Made by a program: the position numbers and the translations under genes. The notes under the pieces are model-generated. The model ran no database searches, was not told where the DNA came from, and saw nothing but the letters and a program-made list of their open reading frames with translations. Shown piece by piece: positions 1-8,216 of a stretch of 46,587 nt of DNA. The DNA is from a virus, in the IMG/VR virus record IMGVR_UViG_3300012920_000069, positions 1-46,587 of that record; one strand, 5' to 3'. Every line of letters begins with the position of its first letter. Position 1 is the stretch's first letter.

Positions 1-474
1 CCCATATAAATATAATGCTCTTAAATTTCCCAGGTTACCAATGGATTCTGGTAAGTAAGTTATATGATTATTATCCATATGTAATTCTTCTAAATTTTTT
101 AGATTACCAATGGATTCAGGTAAGTGGGTGATCTTATTCCCATACGCATATATTATTTTTAGATTTTTTAGATTACCAATGGATTCAGGTAAATGGGTGA
201 TCTCATTTCCGGATACATTTAATATTCTTAAGTTTTTTAATATATGTGTATTATCCGGAATTGATTTTAGACCAATTCCTTTTAAATCCAATTTATCTAA
301 TTCAGATATCCAAAGGTTTTCTACATTATATCTTATACAGTATAATGGGAATTTTCTTAATTCTATGGCTACATCATTATCATATGATAATGATGTAGCC
401 ATAGAAAATGCTAAATCCAGATTAACTCCACCACTTTGGAGCAATTTTTTTATATTTTTAGTATTATTATCCAA
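1..474 (-). CDS. LRR protein, partial (runs off left edge)
   Basis: My reading of the minus strand gives an open frame from a TTG at 472-474 through the left edge. It encodes a block resembling the pre-LRR region of the neighbouring paralogs (KKLLQSGGVNLDLAFSMATS, then RKFPLYCIRYNVENL), followed by at least four 23-residue repeats of the type LPESIGNLKNL. The frame has no ATG before the conserved block and lacks the YIKNFxxFINES leader. A stop lies just upstream. It overlaps the end of the gene at 467-880 in the +1 frame, so it may be a TTG-started coupled gene, a product of +1 frameshifting, or a copy that lost its 5' end. An LRR scaffold implies protein binding; the partner is unknown. Confidence 0.7.
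   Translation of the reverse strand, partial: MDNNTKNIKKLLQSGGVNLDLAFSMATSLSYDNDVAIELRKFPLYCIRYNVENLWISELDKLDLKGIGLKSIPDNTHILKNLRILNVSGNEITHLPESIGNLKNLKIIYAYGNKITHLPESIGNLKNLEELHMDNNHITYLPESIGNLGNLRALYLYG
361..406. repeat. 46-bp perfect palindrome inside LRR gene
   Basis: The left arm TTCTATGGCTACATCATTAT and its exact reverse complement meet with no spacer at the central CATATG. The palindrome lies inside the coding region for the pre-LRR block and keeps the frame open. It is one of many perfect inverted repeats in this window. Confidence 0.9.
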
Positions 475-880
475 GACTTTTTATTAATTTACAAAATTTT
501 CTGAATTCAGATTTTGATATGGCAACTGGTTTGTCGGTTTTGTTATATTTTTCAAATGATTTATTGATTTGTAACAATTCTTTACCAGTATATCCCAAAC
601 CCCATTTTTTAATCCTATTTTCTATTGTGTTGATGGATCTTTGATTTTTAACATCAATTTCATATTTTAAATCTATCAGGATTCTCAACCAATCAAATGT
701 TACAGTATCTCCTGATTTATTAGTCCATTTGTGATATCCATCATCAGATTTGATAATATCAAACCCTAATTTGTGTGACAGTAAATTTCCTATTGCACAA
801 GCATATTTATCACCAATTATTAATGAACCATTTTTTAATGCTAATTTTAGAATGTTAATAGTATTAGATGATCTGCTCAT
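467..880 (-). CDS. Hypothetical protein, 137 aa
   Basis: I do not recognise this protein. It is a soluble, lysine-rich mixed alpha/beta sequence with no signal peptide or membrane segment. The C-terminal third is basic and helical-looking (KSEFRKFCKLIKSL). It ends inside the start of the partial LRR gene, whose frame is +1 to it, so the two may be translationally coupled. It begins 10 bases downstream of the stop of the LRR gene 890-1492, in the same minus-strand run. The sequence does not indicate a function. Confidence 0.65.
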   Translation of the reverse strand: MSRSSNTINILKLALKNGSLIIGDKYACAIGNLLSHKLGFDIIKSDDGYHKWTNKSGDTVTFDWLRILIDLKYEIDVKNQRSINTIENRIKKWGLGYTGKELLQINKSFEKYNKTDKPVAISKSEFRKFCKLIKSLG

Positions 881-889
881 AATTTATAG

Positions 890-1492
890 TTAATGTCTTA
901 GTTTTTTGATTTTATAAATAAATTTTGGGGTTTCTTTGATATCATTAAATCTTATATCTAATGATATCAAAGAAGTTAATTTTCCCAATGAATTTGGAAA
1001 TTCATTTATACAATTACAACTTATATCCAATTCTTCTAAATTCACCAATTTATCGAATGTATGTGGTAATGTAGTAATCATGTTACCACACGCGTTAAAT
1101 TCTTTTAAATTTTTCAACTCCCCAATTGAATCTGGTAAAGTGTCTATACTATTATTTGATATATTAAAGCATATCAAATTTTTCAACTCCCCAATTGAAT
1201 CTGGTAAAGTGTCTATATAATTATGATCTACATATAATTCCTTTAGGTTTTTTAGTTTTCCTATGGAATCTGGTATTTTTGATAATCCACGATCATATAC
1301 ATCAAGTATTTGAAGATTCATCAAATAATCCATTTCCATATTATGCTCTAAACAATGGAAGGGGCGATCTATTAGTAAATCCCTTATTATATCATCATAT
1401 GTAGCCATGCTAGATTTAACATAACTAAATGCTGAATCTACATCATGCTCATTTCCATACCTCAATACTTCAATTAATTTGTGTCTTTCCAT
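890..1492 (-). CDS. LRR protein without targeting leader
   Basis: It carries about six 23-residue leucine-rich repeats (IPDSIGKLKNLKEL, LPDSIGELKNL and so on) behind a family-type block (EVLRYGNEHDVDSAFSYVKS ... PFHCLEHNMEMDYLMNL). I chose the ATG at 1492 because it directly follows the upstream gene's stop at 1497 and has the taatATGGaa context used elsewhere in the window. An upstream ATG at 1525 would overlap the previous gene and adds no family similarity. Unlike most paralogs it lacks the FINES leader, like the gene at 6826. Two adjacent repeats are nearly identical at DNA level, consistent with recent repeat duplication. Confidence 0.85.
   Translation of the reverse strand: MERHKLIEVLRYGNEHDVDSAFSYVKSSMATYDDIIRDLLIDRPFHCLEHNMEMDYLMNLQILDVYDRGLSKIPDSIGKLKNLKELYVDHNYIDTLPDSIGELKNLICFNISNNSIDTLPDSIGELKNLKEFNACGNMITTLPHTFDKLVNLEELDISCNCINEFPNSLGKLTSLISLDIRFNDIKETPKFIYKIKKLRH
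932..974. repeat. Perfect 16-bp inverted repeat in LRR gene
   Basis: The arm TTCTTTGATATCATTA at 932-947 and its exact reverse complement at 959-974 are separated by 11 nt. The repeat lies within the coding sequence for the last LRRs of the 890-1492 gene. Confidence 0.9.
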
Positions 1493-1496
1493 ATTA

Positions 1497-1847
1497 CTAT
1501 ATTTCCATTTCTGGTTCAAATCCAATAAAATTTTTTATATTAAATGATTTATAATTACCACCCATAGAATGATCAAAATATCCTATTTGGGTTATGGTTT
1601 TACCAATAGATTTTCTCACGGACATCATGTATTTGGTAATCGATGTAAAATCAATGGCACAGTATACATGTTTTATGCTTTTATCACTCTTCCTATATGA
1701 TAATACACCATAATAAGTTTTGAAGTTACTAATAACTTCATGTGATATTGACATCAGGTCATCTTTTTCAAATGAATTTTGATTATTTCTATTAATAGCA
1801 TTTGCTATCAAGCAGACTATTTGTTGATATGTACCCGATTGATTCAT
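1497..1847 (-). CDS. Hypothetical protein, 116 aa
   Basis: I do not recognise this protein. It is a small soluble sequence with a helical N-terminus (residues 1-45) and a C-terminal part with beta-like segments (YGVLSYRKSD, HVYCAIDF) ending acidic (FEPEMEI). It starts about 50 bases downstream of a minus-strand TATAAATA inside the hairpin at 1898-1928, so it could be the first gene of a short late transcript that continues into the LRR gene at 890-1492. Confidence 0.65.
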   Translation of the reverse strand: MNQSGTYQQIVCLIANAINRNNQNSFEKDDLMSISHEVISNFKTYYGVLSYRKSDKSIKHVYCAIDFTSITKYMMSVRKSIGKTITQIGYFDHSMGGNYKSFNIKNFIGFEPEMEI

Positions 1848-1897
1848 AATAACCTTTATCGTATCTTTACATAAAATATTACAAAAATCGTGCCAAA

Positions 1898-1928
1898 TTA
1901 TTTATATGACAGAGTGTCATATAAATAA
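1898..1928. promoter_or_regulatory. Hairpin with TATAAATA on both strands
   Basis: The arms TTATTTATATGACA (1898-1911) and TGTCATATAAATAA (1915-1928) are perfectly complementary around a GAG loop. Each strand carries TATAAATA (minus 1899-1906, plus 1920-1927), the T4 late-promoter octamer. The minus copy could serve the gene starting at 1847. A terminator hairpin for the LRR gene ending at 1947 is the alternative reading. Confidence 0.5.
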
Positions 1929-1946
1929 AATTTTAAGTTAAGTTAA

Positions 1947-2888
1947 CTATATTTTTATAGGATTTTTCTTTAGGCTACTAGTAGAATCTGGTAATTTTTT
2001 AATTGGATTATTTTTCAACCATAATTCTCGTAAATTAGTTAAATTACCAATGGAATCTGGTAGTGTAGTTAATTGATTATTTTTCAACCATAATCTTCTT
2101 AAATTAGTTAAATTACCAATGGAATCTGGTAATGTAGTTAATTGATTATTTCCAAACCCAATCATTTCCAACATTTTTAGTTTACCTATTGAATCTGGTA
2201 GTGTAGTTAATTTATTTGTATATGCAAATAAATCGGTTAATTTTTTTAGTTTACCTATTGAATCTGGTAGTGTAGTTAATTGATTATTTTCAATTCTGAG
2301 AATTTCTAAATTAGTTAAATTGCCAATACTATCTGGCAATTTAACTAATTGATTATTATCTATATATAATTCACGTAGATTCACTAGTTTACCTATTGAA
2401 TCTGGTAGTGTAGTTAATTGATTATTTTCAATTCTGAGAATTTCTAAATTAGTTAAATTACCTATTGAATCTGGTAATGTGGTTAATTGATTATTATTCA
2501 AAAATAATTGTTCCAAGCTGACTAATTTACCAAATTCATTTGGTAAATTAGTCAGCTTATTATTTGAAATATCAATAGATTCCAGATTCACCAATTCACC
2601 AATACTATCTGGTAATTCGTGTATATCATAATTATATAATAAAAATAATGATCTCAATGATCTCAGATAATTCATTTCAATCCCATATTTTAGGCAGTGA
2701 TATTCATATTCTCTACTAATCTTATTAGATAATTTTTTACTATAATTGCCATTTGGAAATTGAGATTCAATTAGCATGAAACCTAAATCTATATTGGCAA
2801 TATCACCACTACTTAACAAATCCAATATCCCATCTTCGGTATAGGATTCATTGATAAAAGAACCAAAATTTTTGATATAATTATTCAT
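1947..2888 (-). CDS. LRR protein with capsid-targeting-like leader, 313 aa
   Basis: This is the longest LRR paralog here. Residues 1-15 form the leader (MNNYIKNFGSFINES), residues 16-75 the conserved acidic pre-LRR block (EDGILDLLSSGD..., then YHCLKYGIEMNYLRSL), and residues 76-313 about ten 23-residue repeats of LPDSIGNLTNLxxLxLxxNQLTT type. The leader resembles the short F..FIxE peptide that directs T4 internal proteins into the prohead, where the protease cuts after I/L-x-E. Cleavage after INE is my inference. Several repeats are almost identical in DNA, indicating recent expansion. It sits 39 bases downstream of a second copy (2928-3578) with the same leader, in a run behind the tape-measure-like gene. 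Confidence 0.92.
   Translation of the reverse strand: MNNYIKNFGSFINESYTEDGILDLLSSGDIANIDLGFMLIESQFPNGNYSKKLSNKISREYEYHCLKYGIEMNYLRSLRSLFLLYNYDIHELPDSIGELVNLESIDISNNKLTNLPNEFGKLVSLEQLFLNNNQLTTLPDSIGNLTNLEILRIENNQLTTLPDSIGKLVNLRELYIDNNQLVKLPDSIGNLTNLEILRIENNQLTTLPDSIGKLKKLTDLFAYTNKLTTLPDSIGKLKMLEMIGFGNNQLTTLPDSIGNLTNLRRLWLKNNQLTTLPDSIGNLTNLRELWLKNNPIKKLPDSTSSLKKNPIKI
2515..2558. repeat. Perfect 21-bp inverted repeat in LRR gene
   Basis: The arm AAGCTGACTAATTTACCAAA (plus one more base) at 2515-2535 and its exact reverse complement at 2538-2558 are separated only by TC. It lies inside the repeat region of the 313-aa LRR gene and leaves the frame intact. Confidence 0.9.
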
Positions 2889-2927
2889 ATGTTATAGTTA
2901 TATTTTATCCAATTTATTAGGCAATTT

Positions 2928-3578
2928 TTAAATGATGATTTCCAGATCATCATTTAAATTTGGTAATTCAACTATTTGATTGTCACCAATATCAAGTACA
3001 GTTAATTTTTTCAAATTACCAACTGATTCTGGTAACTCAGTTAAATGATTATTATTAATATATAATTCTTCCAAATTTTTCAAATTACCAACTGAATTAG
3101 GCAAATTATTTAAATCATTGAAATTGATATCAAGTACAGTTAATTTTTTCAAATTACCAACTGATTCTGGTAACTCAGTTAAATGATTATAGCTGACATA
3201 TAATTCTTCCAAATTTTTCAAATTACCAACTGATTCTGGTAACTCAGTTAAATGATTATTATTAATATATAGCCTAGTTAATTTTTTCAAATTACCAACT
3301 GATTCTGGTAACTCAGTTAAATTTAATTCATCTAACCATAAGCTTTCTAATCCCATTAAATAATCCATTTCCACACCATATTTTAAACAATAATATCCAT
3401 AATCTCTAATTTTCTTGGATAATTTTTTACTATAATTATTATTTGGAAATTGGGATTTAATTAACATAAATGCCAATTCCATACTATCATCATCACCACT
3501 ATTTAGCATGTCTATTATACCATCTTCGGTATAAGATTCATTGATGAAGGAACCAAAATTTTTAATATAATTATTCAT
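2928..3578 (-). CDS. LRR protein with capsid-targeting-like leader, 216 aa
   Basis: It has the same leader as the next gene downstream (MNNYIKNFGSFINESYTEDG) and the same pre-LRR block (DDDSMELAFMLIKSQFPNNN, YCLKYGVEMDYLMGL). Five to six repeats of LPESVGNLKKL type follow. It starts one base after the stop of the tape-measure-like gene (3580), so co-transcription and coupling with a virion gene are likely. Leader and block are nearly identical to the 1947-2888 gene while the repeats differ (PESV versus PDSI), suggesting the LRR part diversifies while the N-terminus is kept. Confidence 0.92.
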   Translation of the reverse strand: MNNYIKNFGSFINESYTEDGIIDMLNSGDDDSMELAFMLIKSQFPNNNYSKKLSKKIRDYGYYCLKYGVEMDYLMGLESLWLDELNLTELPESVGNLKKLTRLYINNNHLTELPESVGNLKNLEELYVSYNHLTELPESVGNLKKLTVLDINFNDLNNLPNSVGNLKNLEELYINNNHLTELPESVGNLKKLTVLDIGDNQIVELPNLNDDLEIII

Positions 3579-3579
3579 A

Positions 3580-6500
3580 CTACAATCCTCTTTTTTGTTT
3601 TACGTTTATAGTTCCAGTCATTAGAAAACTTGTTAATCTGTTAATTTCTGATGACATAGCAGTTATATCACCTCTCATTTTCAACATTTCTTTCAACAAT
3701 GCTTTTATAACTTCATCAGTTGATGATTTACCAGATTTATCACCAGATTTATCACCAGATATTTCTTTTAATTCTGTATTTAGTTTATCACCAGCAGTTG
3801 TTAATATGTTATTAGTAGTTGAAAAATTGGGTGGTGTAGTTTTTTGGGTTATTTGATTAAGTCCTTTGGCTATACCCATATTGGTCTTAAATGCATCAGG
3901 ATCTACTTCTGCGAATGCCTCCAAAGCATCTGCCCAATCTTCAAATGCTTCTAACTTATCCTCATCTAATTTAGATATATATGATATATGATCTTTTAAT
4001 GATTTATTAAATTTATCAAAAGATTTGGCTAATTTTTCCATTGGTTTAGCCAATTTTGATATTCTTTCTACTTGGTTAATTATATCAGTAGTTGATACAC
4101 CTATTTCCACTGCTTCTTTCTCAGATTTTGCTGCTTCTCTCAGATGACCAAGTAAACTCCTAACTCCCATGCCTATCTCATCAGCCTTTTTCTTTGCATT
4201 GATGGACTTTACAGAGTTCATTAATTTTGCTATTGATTGTAATGGGTTACCAAGACCTTTAATAATCTCTACTCCTTTGGTTACATCTCCTGAACTAAAC
4301 CAACCACTTGTTTTCCTATCCATTTTACCAATACGGGCAAACTGTTCAGGTATAGTGTCAAGAATAGATCCTATATTCTTTTTTATACCCATTAATGATT
4401 CTTCTGTTATTCCCTCCTTACCGTTTGGTTTCCATGCCAATACTCCTTCTGATAGGTTTTTCAAGTTTTGCCCAAGTTTCATGGTAGCCTCAATACCAGT
4501 CTCAATATCACCTTTTGAGAAATCAGTACCAAATACCATACCAAATAAACTAGTTTCAGTATCATCACCCCTTTCTCGCTTACCTATACTTGCAAATATT
4601 GCAGGTATGGTATTGAGCACTCTTTGGATATTTTGATTCACTATAGCCAAATCTTCTGGGGATAATTTCATATTTTTCCATGAAACAATACCTTCTGATA
4701 GGTTTTTCAAGTTTTGCCCAAGTTTCATAGTGGAAGATATACCAGATTCCACATCCCCTTGTGAAAAATCAGCACCAAACATCATCCCTAATAAACTAAA
4801 TTTGGATTTGCCCTTCCTATCTCTTTGACCTATACTTGCAAATATTGCAGGTATAGTATTGAGTACTCTTTGGATATTGGAACTAACTAAGTCCATATCG
4901 GACTTAGTTATTTGCAGCTCTTTCCATGCCAATATGCCCTTTGATAATATACTCAAATTTTTCCCCATTCTCATGGTAGAATCTATACCTCTCTCAGTAT
5001 CATTTCTACCAACAGGGAATCCAAATAGTTTGCTCATTCCCTTAGTACTACCAGCAGTTGCAAATGCTTCTGATAAACTTGATATAGTACCTTTTAATAG
5101 TTTGTTATCATCTATTGTCCATCTACTAACCTTGTTTTTCCACATACTTATACCCAATGATAGTGGTATAAGTGCTAAACCCATGGCACCCACTACTGGT
5201 ATTTTTAGTGGTAGAGTTAGTGCTTCGGTAATTGATAATCCACTAAATCCCTTTCCAAATCCCTCTATTACTGATTTTATTGATAATTTTATACCCTCTG
5301 CTCGTTTCTCATCCATGGATGGAAACATTGATACTCCTTTGGCTATTACCATTAATGCAACACCAGTACCAGCCATGGCAAGCGATCCTGACAATATCAA
5401 TCCGGTCACTGCACCAGCAAGAGCAAATGATGCACCCATACTGGTTATTAGTGCCGGAACTTGCCAATATATGTTTTCATTGTTTTTTAATGTTTCACTT
5501 AATGATTTAATTCCAGGAGATAATATGAGTAACGATAGGGACATTGCTGCAACTGCAATTGAACCTTGAATAATGGGCATCATAAACCTACCAGCTACAC
5601 CATATGTCGTCCCCAATATTCCTATCATTCCAACTAATTTGAATACATCTTCGAATGGTGGCAATCCCTCAGTTGATTTTTTAATTCCCAGGCTAAATAA
5701 AAAGTTTGATAGAGTTAATACCGTAACAGCTATAGAACCTTTGACTATTTGTTTATCAAATTTACCTATTATGGTATATACTAATGAATTCAATCCTATC
5801 AATCCAAGTATTTTAAACGTGGATACATAATCTATGTTTTTGGCTATAACTCCGGTAAAGAATGTTATGGTGGCAAATGTGGCTATGGAACCAGCCATGA
5901 ACAACACAGATTTAGACCCACCTCTGATTTTTTTATCTCTTTTACCTATTTCAGTGAATAATATACCATATCCCGCAAGTACCGTGGATAAACTAAGTAT
6001 TGATGTATAATCTATGTTTTTTGCAATTTCTGATGATAAATATAGACTACCTGCAAATGCCAATGTGCTTATACCTATTCTTTTCACATTTTTAGCACCT
6101 TCTGTTGCCTCTTCTGTACCAAATTTAGTTACAGCTGGTGTTATTATTTTTAATATACCAGATAGTAGTATGCTAGATGGGTATGCTAATGCTAATAATG
6201 GTGTTGCTAATGCCATGCTAGAACCAAATGACAACACACTAGATGATATACCAGTCATGGCACCAGATACTGCTTCTAAATTTTCTAAATTTTCAGTTTT
6301 AACATTATTAGAAAATGTTGATATAGAATTTAATACAGAAGCTAATTTTTTACCTGCATTTTTATCCAATTTTTTACTAGCTTCTGCTATTAGTTTTAGC
6401 CCATTACCTAAATTTTCTATGGATTCTGCTGGAATATCGTCTATTTTTCCGGCAGATTTTCCGGCAGACTGATTTGTTATATTATCATTAATAACAGCCA

Positions 6501-6603
6501 TTCCATGAACCATTGATTCCAATAGTTCAGCAGATCTCATACTATAAAATGAAATTCTACTACTATAATCCAGTTGTCCCTTTTCGTATATAGTTAATGC
6601 CAT
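3580..6603 (-). CDS. Tape-measure-like tail protein, 1007 aa
   Basis: This long protein has a soluble N-terminus, a series of hydrophobic Gly/Ala/Ser/Ile-rich segments (roughly residues 115-480), three degenerate tandem units of about 80 residues each (roughly 525-760, recurring LSEGxxxWK and VLNTIPAIFASIG), and a C-terminal helical/coiled-coil region ending KQKRGL. Great length, alternating hydrophobic segments, internal repeats and a position in a contractile-tail cluster fit a tape measure that sets tail length and enters the host envelope. No conserved catalytic motif was recognised. A membrane-active internal virion protein is the alternative. Its start codon lies in one arm of a 54-bp perfect palindrome. 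Confidence 0.7.
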   Translation of the reverse strand: MALTIYEKGQLDYSSRISFYSMRSAELLESMVHGMAVINDNITNQSAGKSAGKIDDIPAESIENLGNGLKLIAEASKKLDKNAGKKLASVLNSISTFSNNVKTENLENLEAVSGAMTGISSSVLSFGSSMALATPLLALAYPSSILLSGILKIITPAVTKFGTEEATEGAKNVKRIGISTLAFAGSLYLSSEIAKNIDYTSILSLSTVLAGYGILFTEIGKRDKKIRGGSKSVLFMAGSIATFATITFFTGVIAKNIDYVSTFKILGLIGLNSLVYTIIGKFDKQIVKGSIAVTVLTLSNFLFSLGIKKSTEGLPPFEDVFKLVGMIGILGTTYGVAGRFMMPIIQGSIAVAAMSLSLLILSPGIKSLSETLKNNENIYWQVPALITSMGASFALAGAVTGLILSGSLAMAGTGVALMVIAKGVSMFPSMDEKRAEGIKLSIKSVIEGFGKGFSGLSITEALTLPLKIPVVGAMGLALIPLSLGISMWKNKVSRWTIDDNKLLKGTISSLSEAFATAGSTKGMSKLFGFPVGRNDTERGIDSTMRMGKNLSILSKGILAWKELQITKSDMDLVSSNIQRVLNTIPAIFASIGQRDRKGKSKFSLLGMMFGADFSQGDVESGISSTMKLGQNLKNLSEGIVSWKNMKLSPEDLAIVNQNIQRVLNTIPAIFASIGKRERGDDTETSLFGMVFGTDFSKGDIETGIEATMKLGQNLKNLSEGVLAWKPNGKEGITEESLMGIKKNIGSILDTIPEQFARIGKMDRKTSGWFSSGDVTKGVEIIKGLGNPLQSIAKLMNSVKSINAKKKADEIGMGVRSLLGHLREAAKSEKEAVEIGVSTTDIINQVERISKLAKPMEKLAKSFDKFNKSLKDHISYISKLDEDKLEAFEDWADALEAFAEVDPDAFKTNMGIAKGLNQITQKTTPPNFSTTNNILTTAGDKLNTELKEISGDKSGDKSGKSSTDEVIKALLKEMLKMRGDITAMSSEINRLTSFLMTGTINVKQKRGL
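4884..4910. repeat. Perfect 11-bp inverted repeat in tape-measure-like gene
   Basis: TAACTAAGTCC at 4884-4894 and GGACTTAGTTA at 4900-4910 are separated by 5 nt. This is another intragenic perfect hairpin. Confidence 0.85.
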
Positions 6604-6652
6604 GTCACAATGATAAATAATTAAATTTAATTATTTATCATTGTGACATGGC
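6599..6652. promoter_or_regulatory. 54-bp perfect palindrome spanning tape-measure-like start
   Basis: The arm begins GCCATGTCACAATGATAAAT, and 27 bp per side are exactly complementary with no spacer. The minus-strand ATG of the tape-measure-like gene (6601-6603) sits in the left arm and a mirror ATG (6648) in the right. Each strand carries GATAAATA (minus 6632-6639, plus 6612-6619), one base from the T4 late octamer. It may be a two-way promoter or operator, or the outcome of an inverted duplication of the gene's 5' end. Confidence 0.75.
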
Positions 6653-6725
6653 AAATTATATGTTGAAGATGACATATTGGATTTGATAGAAAATGACATG
6701 ACAAAATATGGAACTTGATATAAAG
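6648..6725 (+). pseudogene. Degraded 5' remnant of an LRR gene
   Basis: From the mirrored ATG at 6648 the DNA follows the start of the LRR gene at 7619: ATGGCAAxTTAT, then TGAAGATG.CATAxTGGATTTG and weaker similarity (AATATxGAAxTxG) to about 6725. The FINES-coding segment is deleted and the frame ends after 13 codons (TGA at 6684-6686). It looks like a decayed family copy or a recombination scar. The stretch from there to 6825 holds no other gene that I can see, only AT-rich leader sequence for the gene at 6826. Confidence 0.6.
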
Positions 6726-6825
6726 ATTCATAGTATTATATAGAGTAATATGCAAATCACCAGATTTTATTAAAAAATTTAAAAAGATCGTATTGATACG
6801 ATATTAATTATCAACAATAAAATTT

Positions 6826-7596
6826 ATGAAAAGATTAAGTAAATTTAGCGAAATCACCATCAATGATGCACGTCGTACATATACCTACGATGAAGTGATG
6901 AAGGTACTATATACTGGTAATAAAGGTAGATTAAATGCGGTATTTAAACATATTAAATCAACTTATCCAAATGGAGATTATCCAAATGAAATGAGAGAAC
7001 GCATGATAAGATATCCTTATCATTGTTTATTAAATTACTTAGAACTAGATCACTATAAAAAGCAAACCAAAATATATATGTTTTCTCAAAACATATCTGA
7101 ATTACCAGAAGCATTGGGAGAATTAACACGCCTAAAATCATTATCGTTAGCAGATAATAGATTAACTAAATTATCTGGTAAAATATTATCTAAATTAAAA
7201 AATTTAAGATCACTTGATTTAAGTAGAAATCAATTAACTAATATACCAACAGGGTTATCCAAGTTAAATAGATTGGAAACATTAAATATATCTATTAATA
7301 AATTCAATAAACTACCCAATTCAATATTTAAGATAGAGTCTATTGAAACACTATATGCTGATGAAAACAAAATAAAAGAAATACCAGATGAAATTAATCA
7401 GTTTCTATTTTTAGAAAATTTACATGTAAATGATAATATGATAACACATATATCAGAATCCATTAATGATATATCGAGCTTAAAAATGTTAATGGTGAAA
7501 AGAAATCCCATAATTAACGATTTTCCACCCCATTTAGATAGATTTAGATTTTTTAATGGTTTAGATCAAAATCCCCGTCGAAGCGATACATATTAA
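6826..7596 (+). CDS. Divergent LRR protein, 256 aa
   Basis: It has the family layout: an N-terminal segment (KFSEITINDARRTYTYDEV), a pre-LRR block with the conserved YPYHCLLNYLELDHYK stretch (about residues 63-80), then about six LRRs (LPEALGELTRL, IPTGLSKLNRL, LPNSIFKIESI). The leader deviates from its paralogs: INDA stands where the others have INES, so a prohead-protease-type I-x-E site is absent or altered. It is the first gene of the long plus-strand cassette and is followed after 22 bases by another LRR gene. Confidence 0.88.
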   Translation: MKRLSKFSEITINDARRTYTYDEVMKVLYTGNKGRLNAVFKHIKSTYPNGDYPNEMRERMIRYPYHCLLNYLELDHYKKQTKIYMFSQNISELPEALGELTRLKSLSLADNRLTKLSGKILSKLKNLRSLDLSRNQLTNIPTGLSKLNRLETLNISINKFNKLPNSIFKIESIETLYADENKIKEIPDEINQFLFLENLHVNDNMITHISESINDISSLKMLMVKRNPIINDFPPHLDRFRFFNGLDQNPRRSDTY

Positions 7597-7618
7597 TTCT
7601 AATTCTAAAAATTGTAGT

Positions 7619-8215
7619 ATGGCAAGTTATATTAAAAATTTTAGTTCCTTTATTAATGAATCTTATACTGAAGATGGCATACTGGATTTGATAAAAAATG
7701 GGGGTAGTTCCAATATAGAATTGGGGTTTATGTTAATCAAATCCCAATTATCAAATAAATCATTTAGCAGTGATTTGATTAATATTATCAAGAAATATCC
7801 CAGATATTGCATAAAATATGATGTGGGAGTAAAACATATGTCAGATTTAAAAGAGTTGTGGATAAACAATATCCAATTAACTAGTTTACCTAGTTCTATT
7901 GGTAATTTGAAAAATTTGATGTATTTAAATGCTTCGGATAATCAGTTGATTAATTTACCTAGTTCTATTGGTAAACTAACTAAACTAAAAAAACTATATT
8001 TACATCATAATCAATTAGTTAGTTTACCAATAGAACTAGGTAAATTAAAAAATCTGACAGAATTGCATATTCATAATAATCAACTAACTGAATTACCTAG
8101 TTCTATTGGTAAACTAAAAAATCTGACAGAATTATGGATGAATAATAATCAAATGTCTAAACCACCAGAATTTTTAAAAAAATTGAAAAAATTGAAAAAA
8201 ATAATATATCTATAA
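7619..8215 (+). CDS. LRR protein with capsid-targeting-like leader, 198 aa
   Basis: The leader MASYIKNFSSFINES is followed by the family block (EDGILDLIKNGG..., YCIKYDVGVKHMSDL) and four to five LRRs of LPSSIGKLKNL type. The C-terminus is strongly basic (KKLKKLKKIIYL). It ends 1 base before the ATG of the next LRR gene, so the two are probably translated as a pair. The 6648 remnant matches this gene's first codons best. Confidence 0.9.
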   Translation: MASYIKNFSSFINESYTEDGILDLIKNGGSSNIELGFMLIKSQLSNKSFSSDLINIIKKYPRYCIKYDVGVKHMSDLKELWINNIQLTSLPSSIGNLKNLMYLNASDNQLINLPSSIGKLTKLKKLYLHHNQLVSLPIELGKLKNLTELHIHNNQLTELPSSIGKLKNLTELWMNNNQMSKPPEFLKKLKKLKKIIYL

Positions 8216-8216
8216 T

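Noticed and set aside
913-920. TATAAATA on the plus strand inside the LRR gene at 890-1492
   Set aside because: It faces antisense into a coding region with no plus-strand gene; a chance match is likely in DNA this AT-rich.
890-1525. Alternative earlier start (1525) for the LRR gene
   Set aside because: It would overlap the previous gene by 29 bases and adds 11 residues without family similarity; 1492 has the local start context.
1947-3578. Regularly spaced repeats (about 69 bp) that could look like a CRISPR array
   Set aside because: The 69-bp period encodes 23-residue leucine-rich repeats in an open frame; there are no constant repeats with unique spacers.
4169-5830. Long plus-strand open frames opposite the tape-measure-like gene (for example 4859-5569)
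   Set aside because: They are antisense shadows of a continuous minus-strand gene, with no family resemblance or promoter.
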